A program made the position numbers and the translations under genes. From NCBI GenBank assembly GCA_002436085.1, contig DIXT01000032.1, positions 1-29,875 on the forward strand: a stretch of DNA of 29,875 bases, read 5' to 3'. Below the pieces are notes generated by a model. It was not told the DNA's origin, searched no databases, and saw only the letters and a list, made by a program, of their open reading frames with translations. Each line of letters starts with the position of its first letter. Within the stretch, counting starts at the first letter, position 1. Positions 15,718-24,143 of the stretch are shown here, in pieces. Origin of the DNA: Anaerolineaceae bacterium UBA6073 (GTDB lineage Bacteria > Chloroflexota > Anaerolineae > Anaerolineales > Anaerolineaceae).

Positions 15718-17324
15718 GGCTTCACCCCCGAGAGAAACAGTGTGATCAAAACTGCCAGGAAAACGAGCGACCAGAGGATGCCGCCCTCCCCATCCAGAAC
15801 CCGGTTGAGCAAAGCGGCAAGCGCGCCAAACTGCCCCATGAGCCAGGCAAGGGCTTTATACAGCCACTGCAGGCTGAGGAACTGCTGGAAGGATTTCAGC
15901 AGCAGGGTCCAGAAGCGATAGAGCGGCAGGTTGGCGGCAACGCTGGCAAGCGGCAGTTTCGCGGCCAGTTTGAGATAAAGCCCCGCTCCCAAACCGGTAA
16001 GCGCCAGGCTGACCAGGCTGGCCCACCACTTGCCGGCTGTGAGCACGCCCGGCCAGCCAGCCAACCCGATGATGATGATGGTCTGAACAATCAGGATGAG
16101 GCCCAGCGGGTACGTGATGCGCGCATGCTTTTCGAGACCGGTGACCGTCCTGCTAATCTCAAAGGAATAGCGCAGGAACCCGAGTAATAACAAGGCATGG
16201 GAAAGCAGCAAGAACACCGCGCTGAGCGTAAATTTGCCTGTCAGCAGCCCATCCCAGCCGCCGGCCGAGAGGGTGAACGGCAGGGCAGATATGCCGATCA
16301 GGCCGAGCAGCGGAAGAAAACGGATACGGCGGATGGGCGGGTCGAAAAGGAAAAGCACGCCGCCGCTGAGCAGCAGCGCCACGCCCCACACCCGGCTGGT
16401 CTCCGCGCGGTCATTCAGCGCGCACGTGATGGTAAAAGAAGCCAGCGCAATAATCCAGTAGGGTAAAGCTTTGCGTTGGCTCTTTCCGCTTAACCACATC
16501 GCGGAGGCGTACAGCGCGGCTGTGGCGGTGAGGACCATAAGGATGGTGTGCAAAGTGGTTTGAGACGCCAGTAAACCTGGGGGAAGATTGGCAATCAATG
16601 CCAGGCTGGACGCGACAGGCGCAAGGCGTATGAGCAGCGCTGAACCGTGCTTGGAGTCCCTGCTGTTTTGCACAGGCAGGTTTAAAGGCAGCACGCCCAG
16701 GCGCAGGCCGGCGGCCAGGAGAAAGTAAATTCCAGCCTTCTGAGGGATTTGCGCCATGCCGAAAGCAGGCATCGAGAGCCAACCGGTCACCGTCCCAGCG
16801 GCAAGCGCTATCACGCTCAAGATGCGGATGCTCATGAAAGCAGCTAAGCCAGCGTCGCTGCTGCGGTCAAGCCGGGTCTGATAGAGGTGCACAAACTCAA
16901 TGGTATCGATAACCACCCAGGCAAACATCAATGTGACCGGGTCGCCCGCCAGCAAACCAATCAGGTTTACGGCTGTAATTGCAATAGCGCTGGCCCATGC
17001 ATTGGGGGAAGATGGCAAAAAGCTGCGGGTTGAGTCGGTCAGGATGACCGCAGTACACAGCGTGACCAGCGAGACGGCGTAGGGCCAGTTCTGGTAGTTA
17101 AGCTCAAGGCTGGGGGCCGAAATGAAGAGCGCGTCGGGTTTCCATGGCGGCAGCGCGAAACTGAGCGGCAAATACAGCCTTAGCACAAAGAATCCAAGCC
17201 AGGCGACCAGCGCGCTGATGAGCGCAATCATCCAGGCGCGCGAAACTTTTGGTTTGACCGCGTGGGAAACCGTGATAACGGCGGAGGCCGCTAACAGAAG
17301 CAGGATGAGCAGGGGTATTACCAC
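15714..17324 (-). CDS. NuoL/HyfB-like membrane subunit, divergent
   Basis: Protein of 536 residues, hydrophobic throughout with about 14 helices and no signal beyond the first helix. The stretch GLRLGVLPLNLP aligns by eye with GKSAQLPLHTWLP of NuoL, giving Arg for the TM7 Lys and Asn for His. An acidic residue is kept near TM5 (WVVIDTIEF). The start GTG at 17324 is preferred: GAGG lies 6 nt upstream and it follows the hydantoinase stop by 22 nt; an in-frame ATG at 17423 would overlap that gene. A second GTG at 17330 is possible. First of three overlapping membrane genes. The family call rests on overall pattern, so confidence is moderate. Confidence 0.62.
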   Translation of the reverse strand: MVIPLLILLLLAASAVITVSHAVKPKVSRAWMIALISALVAWLGFFVLRLYLPLSFALPPWKPDALFISAPSLELNYQNWPYAVSLVTLCTAVILTDSTRSFLPSSPNAWASAIAITAVNLIGLLAGDPVTLMFAWVVIDTIEFVHLYQTRLDRSSDAGLAAFMSIRILSVIALAAGTVTGWLSMPAFGMAQIPQKAGIYFLLAAGLRLGVLPLNLPVQNSRDSKHGSALLIRLAPVASSLALIANLPPGLLASQTTLHTILMVLTATAALYASAMWLSGKSQRKALPYWIIALASFTITCALNDRAETSRVWGVALLLSGGVLFLFDPPIRRIRFLPLLGLIGISALPFTLSAGGWDGLLTGKFTLSAVFLLLSHALLLLGFLRYSFEISRTVTGLEKHARITYPLGLILIVQTIIIIGLAGWPGVLTAGKWWASLVSLALTGLGAGLYLKLAAKLPLASVAANLPLYRFWTLLLKSFQQFLSLQWLYKALAWLMGQFGALAALLNRVLDGEGGILWSLVFLAVLITLFLSGVKP

Positions 17325-17346
17325 AAGCACCCTCGCTGGGAACAGC

Positions 17347-18762
17347 TCAAATGACTTCTCCGCTCTGGCGGTGCAAGAATCTGCCCATGCCGGGGCTTCC
17401 GTACCATTCGCCATCCCGCACAAGACATTCCCCGCGCAGGAAGACCTGCCTTGGAAAGCCGGTCAATTGCCAGCCTTCGTACAGGTTATAGTCTGTGCGG
17501 TGTTTGGCAGCCTGGACGCCGTAATTCACCTGCATTTCCGGGTCCCAGATGGCGATATCCGCATCAGAACCAACAGCCAGGCAGCCCTTGCGCGGGTAAA
17601 GCCCAAAGATGCGGGCGGGATTGGCTGAGGAAAGCGCCGCAAACTGGTTAGGGCTTATTCTGCCGGAGTGGACCGCGTGCGTCCAGAAGACTGGCAGGCG
17701 GTCCCCAACGCCAGGAACGCCGTTAGGCACCTGCGTGAAAATGCCTCTGCCAAGCTCTTTGCCCGGCATAGCCACTTGTTCGCTTTCGTAGGTGATTGGT
17801 TGGGTGCCGTCGTAGAAGAACGGGCAGTGGTCGGTCGCGAGCACCTGGATGATGCCGTTTTCGATGCCCTTCCACAATCCCTGTTGGTCAGTCGGGCTGC
17901 GCAGAGGCGGGGAACACAGCCACTTGGTGCCGTCCGGACGCTCAAGGTCTTGCTCGGTGAAGAACAGATACTGCGGACAGGTCTCACCCATGGCGCGCAC
18001 GCCGTGCGAACGCCCGTATGCCAGTTGGTCCACCTCACCCGCGACGTTCATATGTACCAGGTATACCGGCGCGTCTGCCTGGGCTGCCAGCGCCACAGCC
18101 CGCAGGCTGGCTTCCACTTCTCCCCAGGCAGGGCGCGTGCGTGCGTGCCAGACCGGTGAGGTGCGCCCTTGCTGCAGCGCTTCCGCGACGAGCACGTCGA
18201 TTACATCGCCGTTTTCCGCGTGCACGAGCGTGAGCAGCCCGTGCTGCGCGGCAGCGCGCATCACCTGGAAGATTTCCCCATCCCCAATCCGCAAGCGCTT
18301 GTTGTAGGCTGTGAAGACCTTGACGCTGGTGATACCCATTTCCGGCAAGCGAGCAATCTCCTCCAGAACTTCAGGGGAAAAACGGGTGATGTTCATGTGC
18401 AGGCCGAAATCCACGCTGGCGCGCCCGTCAGACTCGTTTAACTTGCGGGCGATGTTTTCTGCCAGGCTGCCTTCGTCCTGTGCCACGAAGTCAATTAAGC
18501 TGGTGGTGCCGCCAAACGCGGCAGCTTTGCCGACTGTGTAGTAGTCATCGCTGGACGTAGCGCCCATCATTGGCAGGTTGATGTGTACATGCGGGTCAAT
18601 CCCGCCCGGCAGAATGAGCATCCCGGATGCGTCGATTAATTCCGCGTCAGGAACATTGAGACCGGGTTCGACGCGCGCTATCTTTTCGCCTTCGATAAGA
18701 ATATCAGCCCGTTGGCTGCTTTCCGCGTTGATGACAGTACCATTTTTGATTAGTTTTCGCAT
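17347..18762 (-). CDS. hydA: Dihydropyrimidinase / D-hydantoinase
   Basis: Hydrolyses six- or five-membered cyclic ureides (dihydrouracil, hydantoins and similar rings) to N-carbamoyl amino acids in the cytosol. The 471-residue length is normal. The dinuclear metal site is complete: HVH (His58, His60), the carboxylated lysine in SVKVFTAYN (Lys148), His181 in LVHAENG, His237 in VYLVHMN and Asp311 in LATDHCPF. The family signatures GGIDPHVHI and ANPARIFGLYPRKG are also present. An in-frame ACGGAG site precedes the ATG. Within its operon it is followed by three membrane subunits and preceded by PLP enzymes, carbamate kinase and an 8-oxoguanine-deaminase relative, fitting a role in base or ureide catabolism. 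Substrate cannot be fixed from sequence; HyuA of the E. coli yge cluster is a relative. Confidence 0.93.
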   Translation of the reverse strand: MRKLIKNGTVINAESSQRADILIEGEKIARVEPGLNVPDAELIDASGMLILPGGIDPHVHINLPMMGATSSDDYYTVGKAAAFGGTTSLIDFVAQDEGSLAENIARKLNESDGRASVDFGLHMNITRFSPEVLEEIARLPEMGITSVKVFTAYNKRLRIGDGEIFQVMRAAAQHGLLTLVHAENGDVIDVLVAEALQQGRTSPVWHARTRPAWGEVEASLRAVALAAQADAPVYLVHMNVAGEVDQLAYGRSHGVRAMGETCPQYLFFTEQDLERPDGTKWLCSPPLRSPTDQQGLWKGIENGIIQVLATDHCPFFYDGTQPITYESEQVAMPGKELGRGIFTQVPNGVPGVGDRLPVFWTHAVHSGRISPNQFAALSSANPARIFGLYPRKGCLAVGSDADIAIWDPEMQVNYGVQAAKHRTDYNLYEGWQLTGFPRQVFLRGECLVRDGEWYGSPGMGRFLHRQSGEVI

Positions 18763-18819
18763 ATTTCAGCTCCGTTGTGGAAAATTCTGGTGCATTGAGT
18801 TTATCTACGCCGGAAGCGC

Positions 18820-19395
18820 TTATTCAGGGCTGGGGTGTCGAAACCCGCCGGTGAAAAGCGCCAGAATGGCCGGGTCCACAGGAATTGGCGGCAGCTCCGC
18901 AGCGTGGTATTCGTTCGCTCTCAGCGCGCGTTCACGCAGCGACTGCCAAAGCACGGCGCGCTCCTCATCGTGTACCGGTAAATCCGCCAGCACAGAAGCC
19001 TGCCGTACCCGCCCGAAGGTGGTGTAGAAAAAGGTCACCCGCTTCCAGGTGTCCGCCAGGATCGGCTGGGCAAGTTCCTGCAGAGGCCCCAGCTGAAGCT
19101 TAAAATATTCCTCGCGCGCGCGCGGGTGGTCCGGTTGGTCGCGCAGCAGGTCCGCGCGGGTGGTCAGTTCGTGCCCCAAAATCGGCGCGATCCAGCGAAT
19201 TTGCCAGCGTTCCGCCTGCGGAAATGCGCTGGTCTGGTAGAGCGCCAGGTAATCCACCGAGATGACTTTTGGCGCGCTCTTCAACGGGATGCGGTACCAG
19301 CCCAGCACCCGGGCGATTTCCAGGTCGCGTTGGTCGCGCGCAATCGCGACGAGAACCAGGGCAGTATCAGGTGGAGCCGCGCTTTTTGGGTTCAT
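18820..19395 (-). CDS. Unknown protein with WYRIP motif
   Basis: Protein of 191 residues, soluble, without signal peptide or membrane helix and not assigned to a named family. Visible conserved-looking blocks are LVAIARDQRDLEIAR, GWYRIPLKSAP, DYLALYQTSAF, RADLLRDQPDHPRA, KLQLGPLQEL and RVTFFYTTFGRV. Mixed short strands and aromatic residues suggest a small beta-rich binding fold, and an EVE/PUA-like domain is one speculative option. The gene lies 9 nt after the PLP-enzyme stop and 57 nt before hydA, inside the same transcription unit. ATG at 19395 is used; a GTG directly before it (19398) is equally possible. No Shine-Dalgarno is seen, so it may depend on coupling. Confidence 0.65.
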   Translation of the reverse strand: MNPKSAAPPDTALVLVAIARDQRDLEIARVLGWYRIPLKSAPKVISVDYLALYQTSAFPQAERWQIRWIAPILGHELTTRADLLRDQPDHPRAREEYFKLQLGPLQELAQPILADTWKRVTFFYTTFGRVRQASVLADLPVHDEERAVLWQSLRERALRANEYHAAELPPIPVDPAILALFTGGFRHPSPE

Positions 19396-19404
19396 CACTG
19401 TGCA

Positions 19405-20868
19405 CTATGCCGCGGCAGCGCGGTTAAATTCCTCAATCCGCGCGTCAATCTCGGTCTCCTGCGCCTGAATCTCCAGCCAGTAGTCCGGGTCGTACCACTG
19501 CGCCTGGATTTCTTCGTAGGTTTTACCCTGCTGTTCCACCCAGGTATAGTATTTCAGGTTGTGGATGCGTTTGCGGTCGTAGTAGTTCAATTCTTGCATA
19601 TAGTCAATCGGCTGGCCCTTGAGGTACCGGGCGTCATCCGCCTGTGCGTTCGCGGCCGTATATTTTCCATATTGTTCGTGCATCTCGGTCAGGCGGCTGC
19701 GATAGAGCTCCATCGAGTCGGTCAATACTGTCACCACAATATCCTGGCTGGTCAGTTCGTTGTACTTTGCGAACTTGATAGCCGAGAGCAGGTTCGAAAT
19801 CCCGGAAAAACCAAGCAGGTCCAACTGGTTTACCAGGGATTCGTCCACACCATTATCAATTAGGTGTTGGTGCCCGGCCGGTTCGTTAAACAAGCGCGAG
19901 AGGTTCACTACTGCCTGGTCATTAATGGCAGTGACGAAATCCAAATTGCGCGCGTTGTGAATCCAGGGCACATGTTTGTCGCCAATGCCCTCAATGCGGT
20001 GCGCGCCAAAGCCATTCATGAGCAGGGTAGGGCATTCCTGCGCTTCGCTGGCAACAATTTTACTGCTCGGAAAGCGCTGTTTCAGGTAGTCTCCGGCGGC
20101 AATCGTTCCGGCGGACCCAGTAGCGGAAACAAATCCCCGGTAAGTGTCGCCTGGGCGGCTGAGGAGAGTAACTACTTCTTCCACCGCGCTGCCGGTGATT
20201 GCGTAATGCCACAGGTAGTTTCCGAATTCCTCGAACTGGTTGAAGATGACCAGGTCCTGCCCACTGCGGCGCAGCTCCCAGCATTTGTCGAAGATTTCCT
20301 TGACATTGGATTCACTGCCAGGGGTAGGAATAACCTCGCTGGCAATCTTGCTAAGCCATTCAAAGCGTTCGCGGCTCATGCCTTCAGGCAGGATGGCGAT
20401 CGATTCACAGCCCAACAGGTAGGAATCATAGGCGCCGCCGCGGCAGTAATTTCCAGTAGAAGGCCAGACCGCTTTCTGGCGGGTAGGGTCGAACTGACCG
20501 GTAACCAGGCGCGGCACCAGACAGCCAAACGCCGCGCCAACCTTGTGGCAGCCGGTCGGGAACCATTTACCGACCAGCGCCACGATGCGCGCGGATACGC
20601 CCGTCAGTTCAGGGGGGAACTCCAGGTAATTGACTCCGCCAAAAAGACCCCCATGGGCGCGCGGCTCGTTGTGCCAGGTGATCCGGAACAAATTCAGCGG
20701 GTCCAGGTCCCACAGCCCAACGGTTTTGAGCTGTTCCAGGATATGCGCTGGAATGAGCGCGGGATTTTTTTGTTGGGCGAGCGTGGGAATGTAGAACCTC
20801 TTCTCGCGTACACGTTTGGCTGTGCGCTGCAGGTTTTCAGGTTTGAGGGTCAGGTCAATTTTGGTCAT
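19405..20868 (-). CDS. PLP-dependent fold-type II enzyme, TrpB/cysteine-synthase-like, substrate unknown
   Basis: Protein of 487 residues. The PLP lysine is in FPTGCHKVGAAFG (Lys109), closest in form to the TGSHK of tryptophan synthase beta. A substrate-loop analogue STGNYCRGGA lies at 137-146 and the phosphate-binding loop SATGSAGTIAAG at 248-259. An unusually long N-terminus (1-60) and a charged, aromatic C-terminal tail (about 400-487: YYDRKRIHNLKYYTW, WYDPDYWLEIQ) set it apart from ordinary cysteine synthases. It would catalyse beta-elimination or beta-replacement on an amino acid. In this block it could be the ammonia lyase step played by YgeX in E. coli, but it is not a visible YgeX homologue. 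GGAG lies 6 nt before the ATG, 29 nt after the glycosyltransferase. Confidence 0.8.
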   Translation of the reverse strand: MTKIDLTLKPENLQRTAKRVREKRFYIPTLAQQKNPALIPAHILEQLKTVGLWDLDPLNLFRITWHNEPRAHGGLFGGVNYLEFPPELTGVSARIVALVGKWFPTGCHKVGAAFGCLVPRLVTGQFDPTRQKAVWPSTGNYCRGGAYDSYLLGCESIAILPEGMSRERFEWLSKIASEVIPTPGSESNVKEIFDKCWELRRSGQDLVIFNQFEEFGNYLWHYAITGSAVEEVVTLLSRPGDTYRGFVSATGSAGTIAAGDYLKQRFPSSKIVASEAQECPTLLMNGFGAHRIEGIGDKHVPWIHNARNLDFVTAINDQAVVNLSRLFNEPAGHQHLIDNGVDESLVNQLDLLGFSGISNLLSAIKFAKYNELTSQDIVVTVLTDSMELYRSRLTEMHEQYGKYTAANAQADDARYLKGQPIDYMQELNYYDRKRIHNLKYYTWVEQQGKTYEEIQAQWYDPDYWLEIQAQETEIDARIEEFNRAAAA

Positions 20869-20897
20869 GGTTTGCTCCGGCTTTTGGAATGGTTGGT

Positions 20898-21875
20898 CTA
20901 TATTTTGGATTCGGCTGGAAGATCCAGGCGAACAGGATTAAAAGGCTCTTGCGGACCTTCAGCAACGATATACAGGGGGCGGTTCTTGGCTTCATCGTAA
21001 ATTCTGCCAAGGTATTCGCCGATTACCCCCAGAAAAACCAGAATTAACGCGCTCAGGAGTGTCATCAGGATGGCGAGCGTCGCCAATCCGTGAAACTGCA
21101 CATCCGCGGCTAAGTGCAAGACAATGACTACCGGGATGGCCAGCACGCCCAGGGCGCCAAGGGCGACGCCAAGGCGTGTGGCAAGCTGCAGAGGCCACAT
21201 CGAAAAGCCGGTGACGGCATTCATCGCCAGACGCAGCATTTTCTTGAGCGGGTATTTTGTCACGCCGGCATGGCGGGCTTTGCGCTTGTACTCCACGCCG
21301 ATTTGCCTGAAGCCCGTCCAGGCGCTCATACCGCGCAGAAAACGGTTGTGCTCGCGCATCGCGACCATCACATCCACGACCTTACGGTCCATCAGGCGGA
21401 AATCGCCAGTATCCAACGGGATTTTGACGTCTGTGATGCGGTCGATCATGCGGTAGAAAAGGGAAGCAGTCCAGGTCTTAAACTTGGTCTCGCCTTCGCG
21501 TTCAGTGCGCACCGCGTAGACCACCTCGTAGCCTTCGCGCCATTTGGCAATCAGTTCGCCAATGACCTCCGGCGGATCCTGCAGGTCGGAGTCGATGATG
21601 ATGACCGCGTCCCCGCGGCTGTAGTCCAGGCCAGCGCTCACCGCGATCTGGTGACCGAAGTTGCGCGCGAAAATCACCGGACGGACGCGCTCATCTGAGG
21701 CGGCTAACTTGCGAATAACCTCGGTGGAGCCGTCCTTGCTGCCGTCATCGACCATGATGAGTTCCCACTCCTGTTCAGTTTTGTCCAGTTCTTCGCGCAC
21801 GCGGGCGTAAAGCAGGGGCAGGTTTTCGAGTTCGTTATAAATCGGGGCGATGATGGAAAACACTGGTTTAGTCAT
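20898..21875 (-). CDS. GT2 glycosyltransferase, DPM1/GtrB-like
   Basis: Transfers a sugar, probably to polyprenyl phosphate, at the inner face of the membrane. The 325-residue protein has the GT2 start FSIIAPIYNELENLPLLY, a DGSKDGST block, the metal-binding IIDSDLQDPPEVI, and the family stretch SAWTGFRQIGVEYKRKAR. Two C-terminal membrane helices lie near 235-260 and 270-300, the latter ending in GVIGEYLGRIYDEAK as in GtrB-type transferases. The ATG overlaps the last 8 nt of the threonine synthase-like gene, so the two are translationally coupled. Its presence inside a catabolic block is unexpected; it may simply share the transcript. Confidence 0.9.
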   Translation of the reverse strand: MTKPVFSIIAPIYNELENLPLLYARVREELDKTEQEWELIMVDDGSKDGSTEVIRKLAASDERVRPVIFARNFGHQIAVSAGLDYSRGDAVIIIDSDLQDPPEVIGELIAKWREGYEVVYAVRTEREGETKFKTWTASLFYRMIDRITDVKIPLDTGDFRLMDRKVVDVMVAMREHNRFLRGMSAWTGFRQIGVEYKRKARHAGVTKYPLKKMLRLAMNAVTGFSMWPLQLATRLGVALGALGVLAIPVVIVLHLAADVQFHGLATLAILMTLLSALILVFLGVIGEYLGRIYDEAKNRPLYIVAEGPQEPFNPVRLDLPAESKI

Positions 21876-23112
21876 GTATCACCTTCATAAGTGCCTGTAT
21901 GCTGGGTTCAATAATCGGCGCGGAAGGCACCGCGCTTATCGCGGCGCGCACATCCTTAAGTCCGCTGCCAGTGCACAAGACCAGCACAGGGCTTTCGGGC
22001 GTCAGGCGGCCTTCGCGCAGGTCTTTTCGCAGACCGGCAAACGCGGCTGCGGCGGCTGGTTCGGCAAAGATGCCGGCTTTTCCAAGTTCCGGGATAGCCT
22101 TCAGGATTTCCTCATCCGGGACGGTTACGTAATGCCCTTTGCTTGCGCGGACGGCTTGCAGGGCGCGCAGCCCGTCGCGGGGCAGGTCCACGCTGATGCT
22201 GTCCGCCAGGGTGGTGGCCTGTACGGGAGCGATCGTATCGGCGTTGGCAAAGAACGCGTTCGCAATGGCTGCCGATTTTTCCGATTGGACACCCACGAGC
22301 ACAGGCAGGCTTTCAATCCAGCCCAGCGCGAGCAGGTCTTTAAAGCCTTTGTGTATGCCTGAAATGATGTTGCCATCGCCGACCGGGATGTAAATCGTCA
22401 GCGGCTCGGATGCGGCAGGCAGATGGCGCAGCACCTGTTCCCAGATTTCAAACGCGGCGGTCTTTTTCCCTTCCGCGGTGAAGGGGTTATAGCCGGTGTT
22501 GCGGTTGTACCAACCAAAGGTCTCGGAGGCAGCCAGGCTGAGGTCGAAAGCCTGATCGTAAGTGCCATCCACCAGGATGACCTGCGCGCCATATGTGAGC
22601 AACTGCGCCACTTTGGCTTGCGGCGCGGTGCGCGGGGCGAAAATGATGGCACGCAAGCCCGCGCTGGCAGCCATGCAAGCAGCCGCCGCGCCGGCGTTGC
22701 CCGTGGAGGCGGCCACCACAATCTCCTGGTTGATCATTTTCATGCGGGCGGTGACTACTGCGCTCGCGCGGTCTTTGAACGACGCGCTGGGGTTGCGGCT
22801 CTCATCCTTAATCCACAGGTGACGTAAATCCAACTCCTGCTGCAGCGCTCTGGGCTGATAAACCGGGGTGAAGCCTACCTGGTGCAGAGGAGTGTCCTGG
22901 TAGCCCGGGTCTTCGACCGGCAGCAGCGGGAGGTAGCGCCAGATGGATGCCTCCCGACTTTCGAGAATGCTGTTGGGGTCGGGTTTTACTGCCGCGCTTT
23001 CAAAGTCCAGGTGGACGGTCAGGTTCCCACCGTCGCGCGGGCAGACGTACTGCGCCTCCTGGGTTGAAAATTCAGCCCCGCAAACAGAACAGGTGTAATG
23101 GGAAATCCCCAT
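21868..23112 (-). CDS. thrC: Threonine synthase-like PLP enzyme with N-terminal zinc ribbon
   Basis: Protein of 414 residues. It begins with a rubredoxin/zinc-ribbon-like segment (Cys8, Cys11, Cys24); the usual fourth Cys is not seen because CPRDGG stands where CPxCGG is expected. The PLP lysine is in PSASFKDRAS (Lys113), followed by AASTGNAGAAAA. These are signatures of archaeal/Chloroflexi-type threonine synthase, which makes threonine from O-phosphohomoserine. No hom or thrB is nearby, and the neighbours are ureide and purine-type enzymes, so another substrate such as a diamino acid is possible. GAGG lies 7 nt before the ATG. The next gene overlaps its stop by 8 nt. Confidence 0.82.
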   Translation of the reverse strand: MGISHYTCSVCGAEFSTQEAQYVCPRDGGNLTVHLDFESAAVKPDPNSILESREASIWRYLPLLPVEDPGYQDTPLHQVGFTPVYQPRALQQELDLRHLWIKDESRNPSASFKDRASAVVTARMKMINQEIVVAASTGNAGAAAACMAASAGLRAIIFAPRTAPQAKVAQLLTYGAQVILVDGTYDQAFDLSLAASETFGWYNRNTGYNPFTAEGKKTAAFEIWEQVLRHLPAASEPLTIYIPVGDGNIISGIHKGFKDLLALGWIESLPVLVGVQSEKSAAIANAFFANADTIAPVQATTLADSISVDLPRDGLRALQAVRASKGHYVTVPDEEILKAIPELGKAGIFAEPAAAAAFAGLRKDLREGRLTPESPVLVLCTGSGLKDVRAAISAVPSAPIIEPSIQALMKVIHD

Positions 23113-23164
23113 AATGTAACCTCAGTTTCTTTTGTTAAACCCGCGCCAGGCAGGGAACCAGGCC

Positions 23165-24112
23165 TCAGGGCAAAATCCAGGTTCCGGTCTTGCCGTCCAG
23201 GGCATCCTTGATATGTTCGGGATCTGTAATCAGGGCGGCTTTTCCGCCGCAGTCCAGGTACTTGAGGATTGCTTGGATTTTAGGCAGCATGCTGCCCTTG
23301 GCAAAGTGGCCTTCCTGGAGGTATTGACGCGCTTCAGCCGCTGTAATGCGGTCCAACCAACGTTGATCGGGCTTGTTGAAGTTGATGGCTACTTTTTCAA
23401 CCGCGGTGCTGATCAGGAACAAATCCGCCTGAATCATGCACGCCAGAATAGCGGAACCGAAGTCCTTGTCAATCACAGCCTCCACACCGACCAGTTTGCC
23501 CTCGGGCGTGCGCATGACGGGGATGCCGCCGCCGCCGACTGCCACGACCACGAAACCGTGGTCAATCAAGCTGCGGATCGCGTCGGCTTCCACGATAACC
23601 TGCGGGATGGGCGAGGGCACCACCCGGCGCCAACCGCGTCCAGCGTCTTCTACCATCGTCCAGCCGTCTTTTTCCATCTTGACTTTGGCCTGGGCTTCAT
23701 CCAGGAAAGAACCAATCGGTTTTGTCGGGTTTTTGAAGGCCGGGTCTTCACTATCCACAACGGTCTGGGTCACGACGGTCGCAGCAGATTTTTTGATGCC
23801 GCGCTCGAGAAACACGTTGTGTAAAGCTTGCTGGAACATATACCCGATTGCGCCCTGCGTATCCGCGCCGCAGTAATCCAGCGGGATTTCGTGAAGCTCA
23901 TGAGCAGCGAGTTCCGAGCGGCGCAGGATAAAACCCACCTGCGGTCCATTACCGTGTGTAACGACGACATCCCAGCCGTCTTCAATCATGGTCGCAATAT
24001 GCGCCATGGTATCCGCGGCGGCTTGATATTGGTCGGGAACAGTCTGATGGTTTTTATCTTTAATCAGGGCGTTTCCGCCGACCGCGACAACTGCCAAACC
24101 TTTTTTCTGCAT
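23165..24112 (-). CDS. arcC: Carbamate kinase
   Basis: Makes ATP from carbamoyl phosphate and ADP, releasing carbamate, which yields ammonia and CO2. The 315 residues match the family. Signatures are VAVGGNALI near the N-terminus, VVTHGNGPQVGF (about 49-60), the long CK-specific insertion with DPTKPIGSFLDEAQA-like residues, and VVAVGGGGIPV. GAGGA lies 6 nt before the ATG. Fermenters use this enzyme to gain ATP from arginine, agmatine or ureides. No arginine deiminase or carbamoyltransferase is in the window, but the hydantoinase and 8-oxoguanine-deaminase relatives are, which points to ureide-derived carbamoyl phosphate as in the E. coli yqeA context. Confidence 0.94.
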   Translation of the reverse strand: MQKKGLAVVAVGGNALIKDKNHQTVPDQYQAAADTMAHIATMIEDGWDVVVTHGNGPQVGFILRRSELAAHELHEIPLDYCGADTQGAIGYMFQQALHNVFLERGIKKSAATVVTQTVVDSEDPAFKNPTKPIGSFLDEAQAKVKMEKDGWTMVEDAGRGWRRVVPSPIPQVIVEADAIRSLIDHGFVVVAVGGGGIPVMRTPEGKLVGVEAVIDKDFGSAILACMIQADLFLISTAVEKVAINFNKPDQRWLDRITAAEARQYLQEGHFAKGSMLPKIQAILKYLDCGGKAALITDPEHIKDALDGKTGTWILP

Positions 24113-24143
24113 ATGGGTTCCTCTATTTGTTCAAGAATATGTG

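Noticed and set aside
19864..21000. 378-codon open frame on the plus strand
   Set aside because: It lies antisense to the PLP enzyme and the glycosyltransferase, both of which have full family motifs. Its product has no recognisable motif, and long antisense frames are expected from GC-biased codon use.
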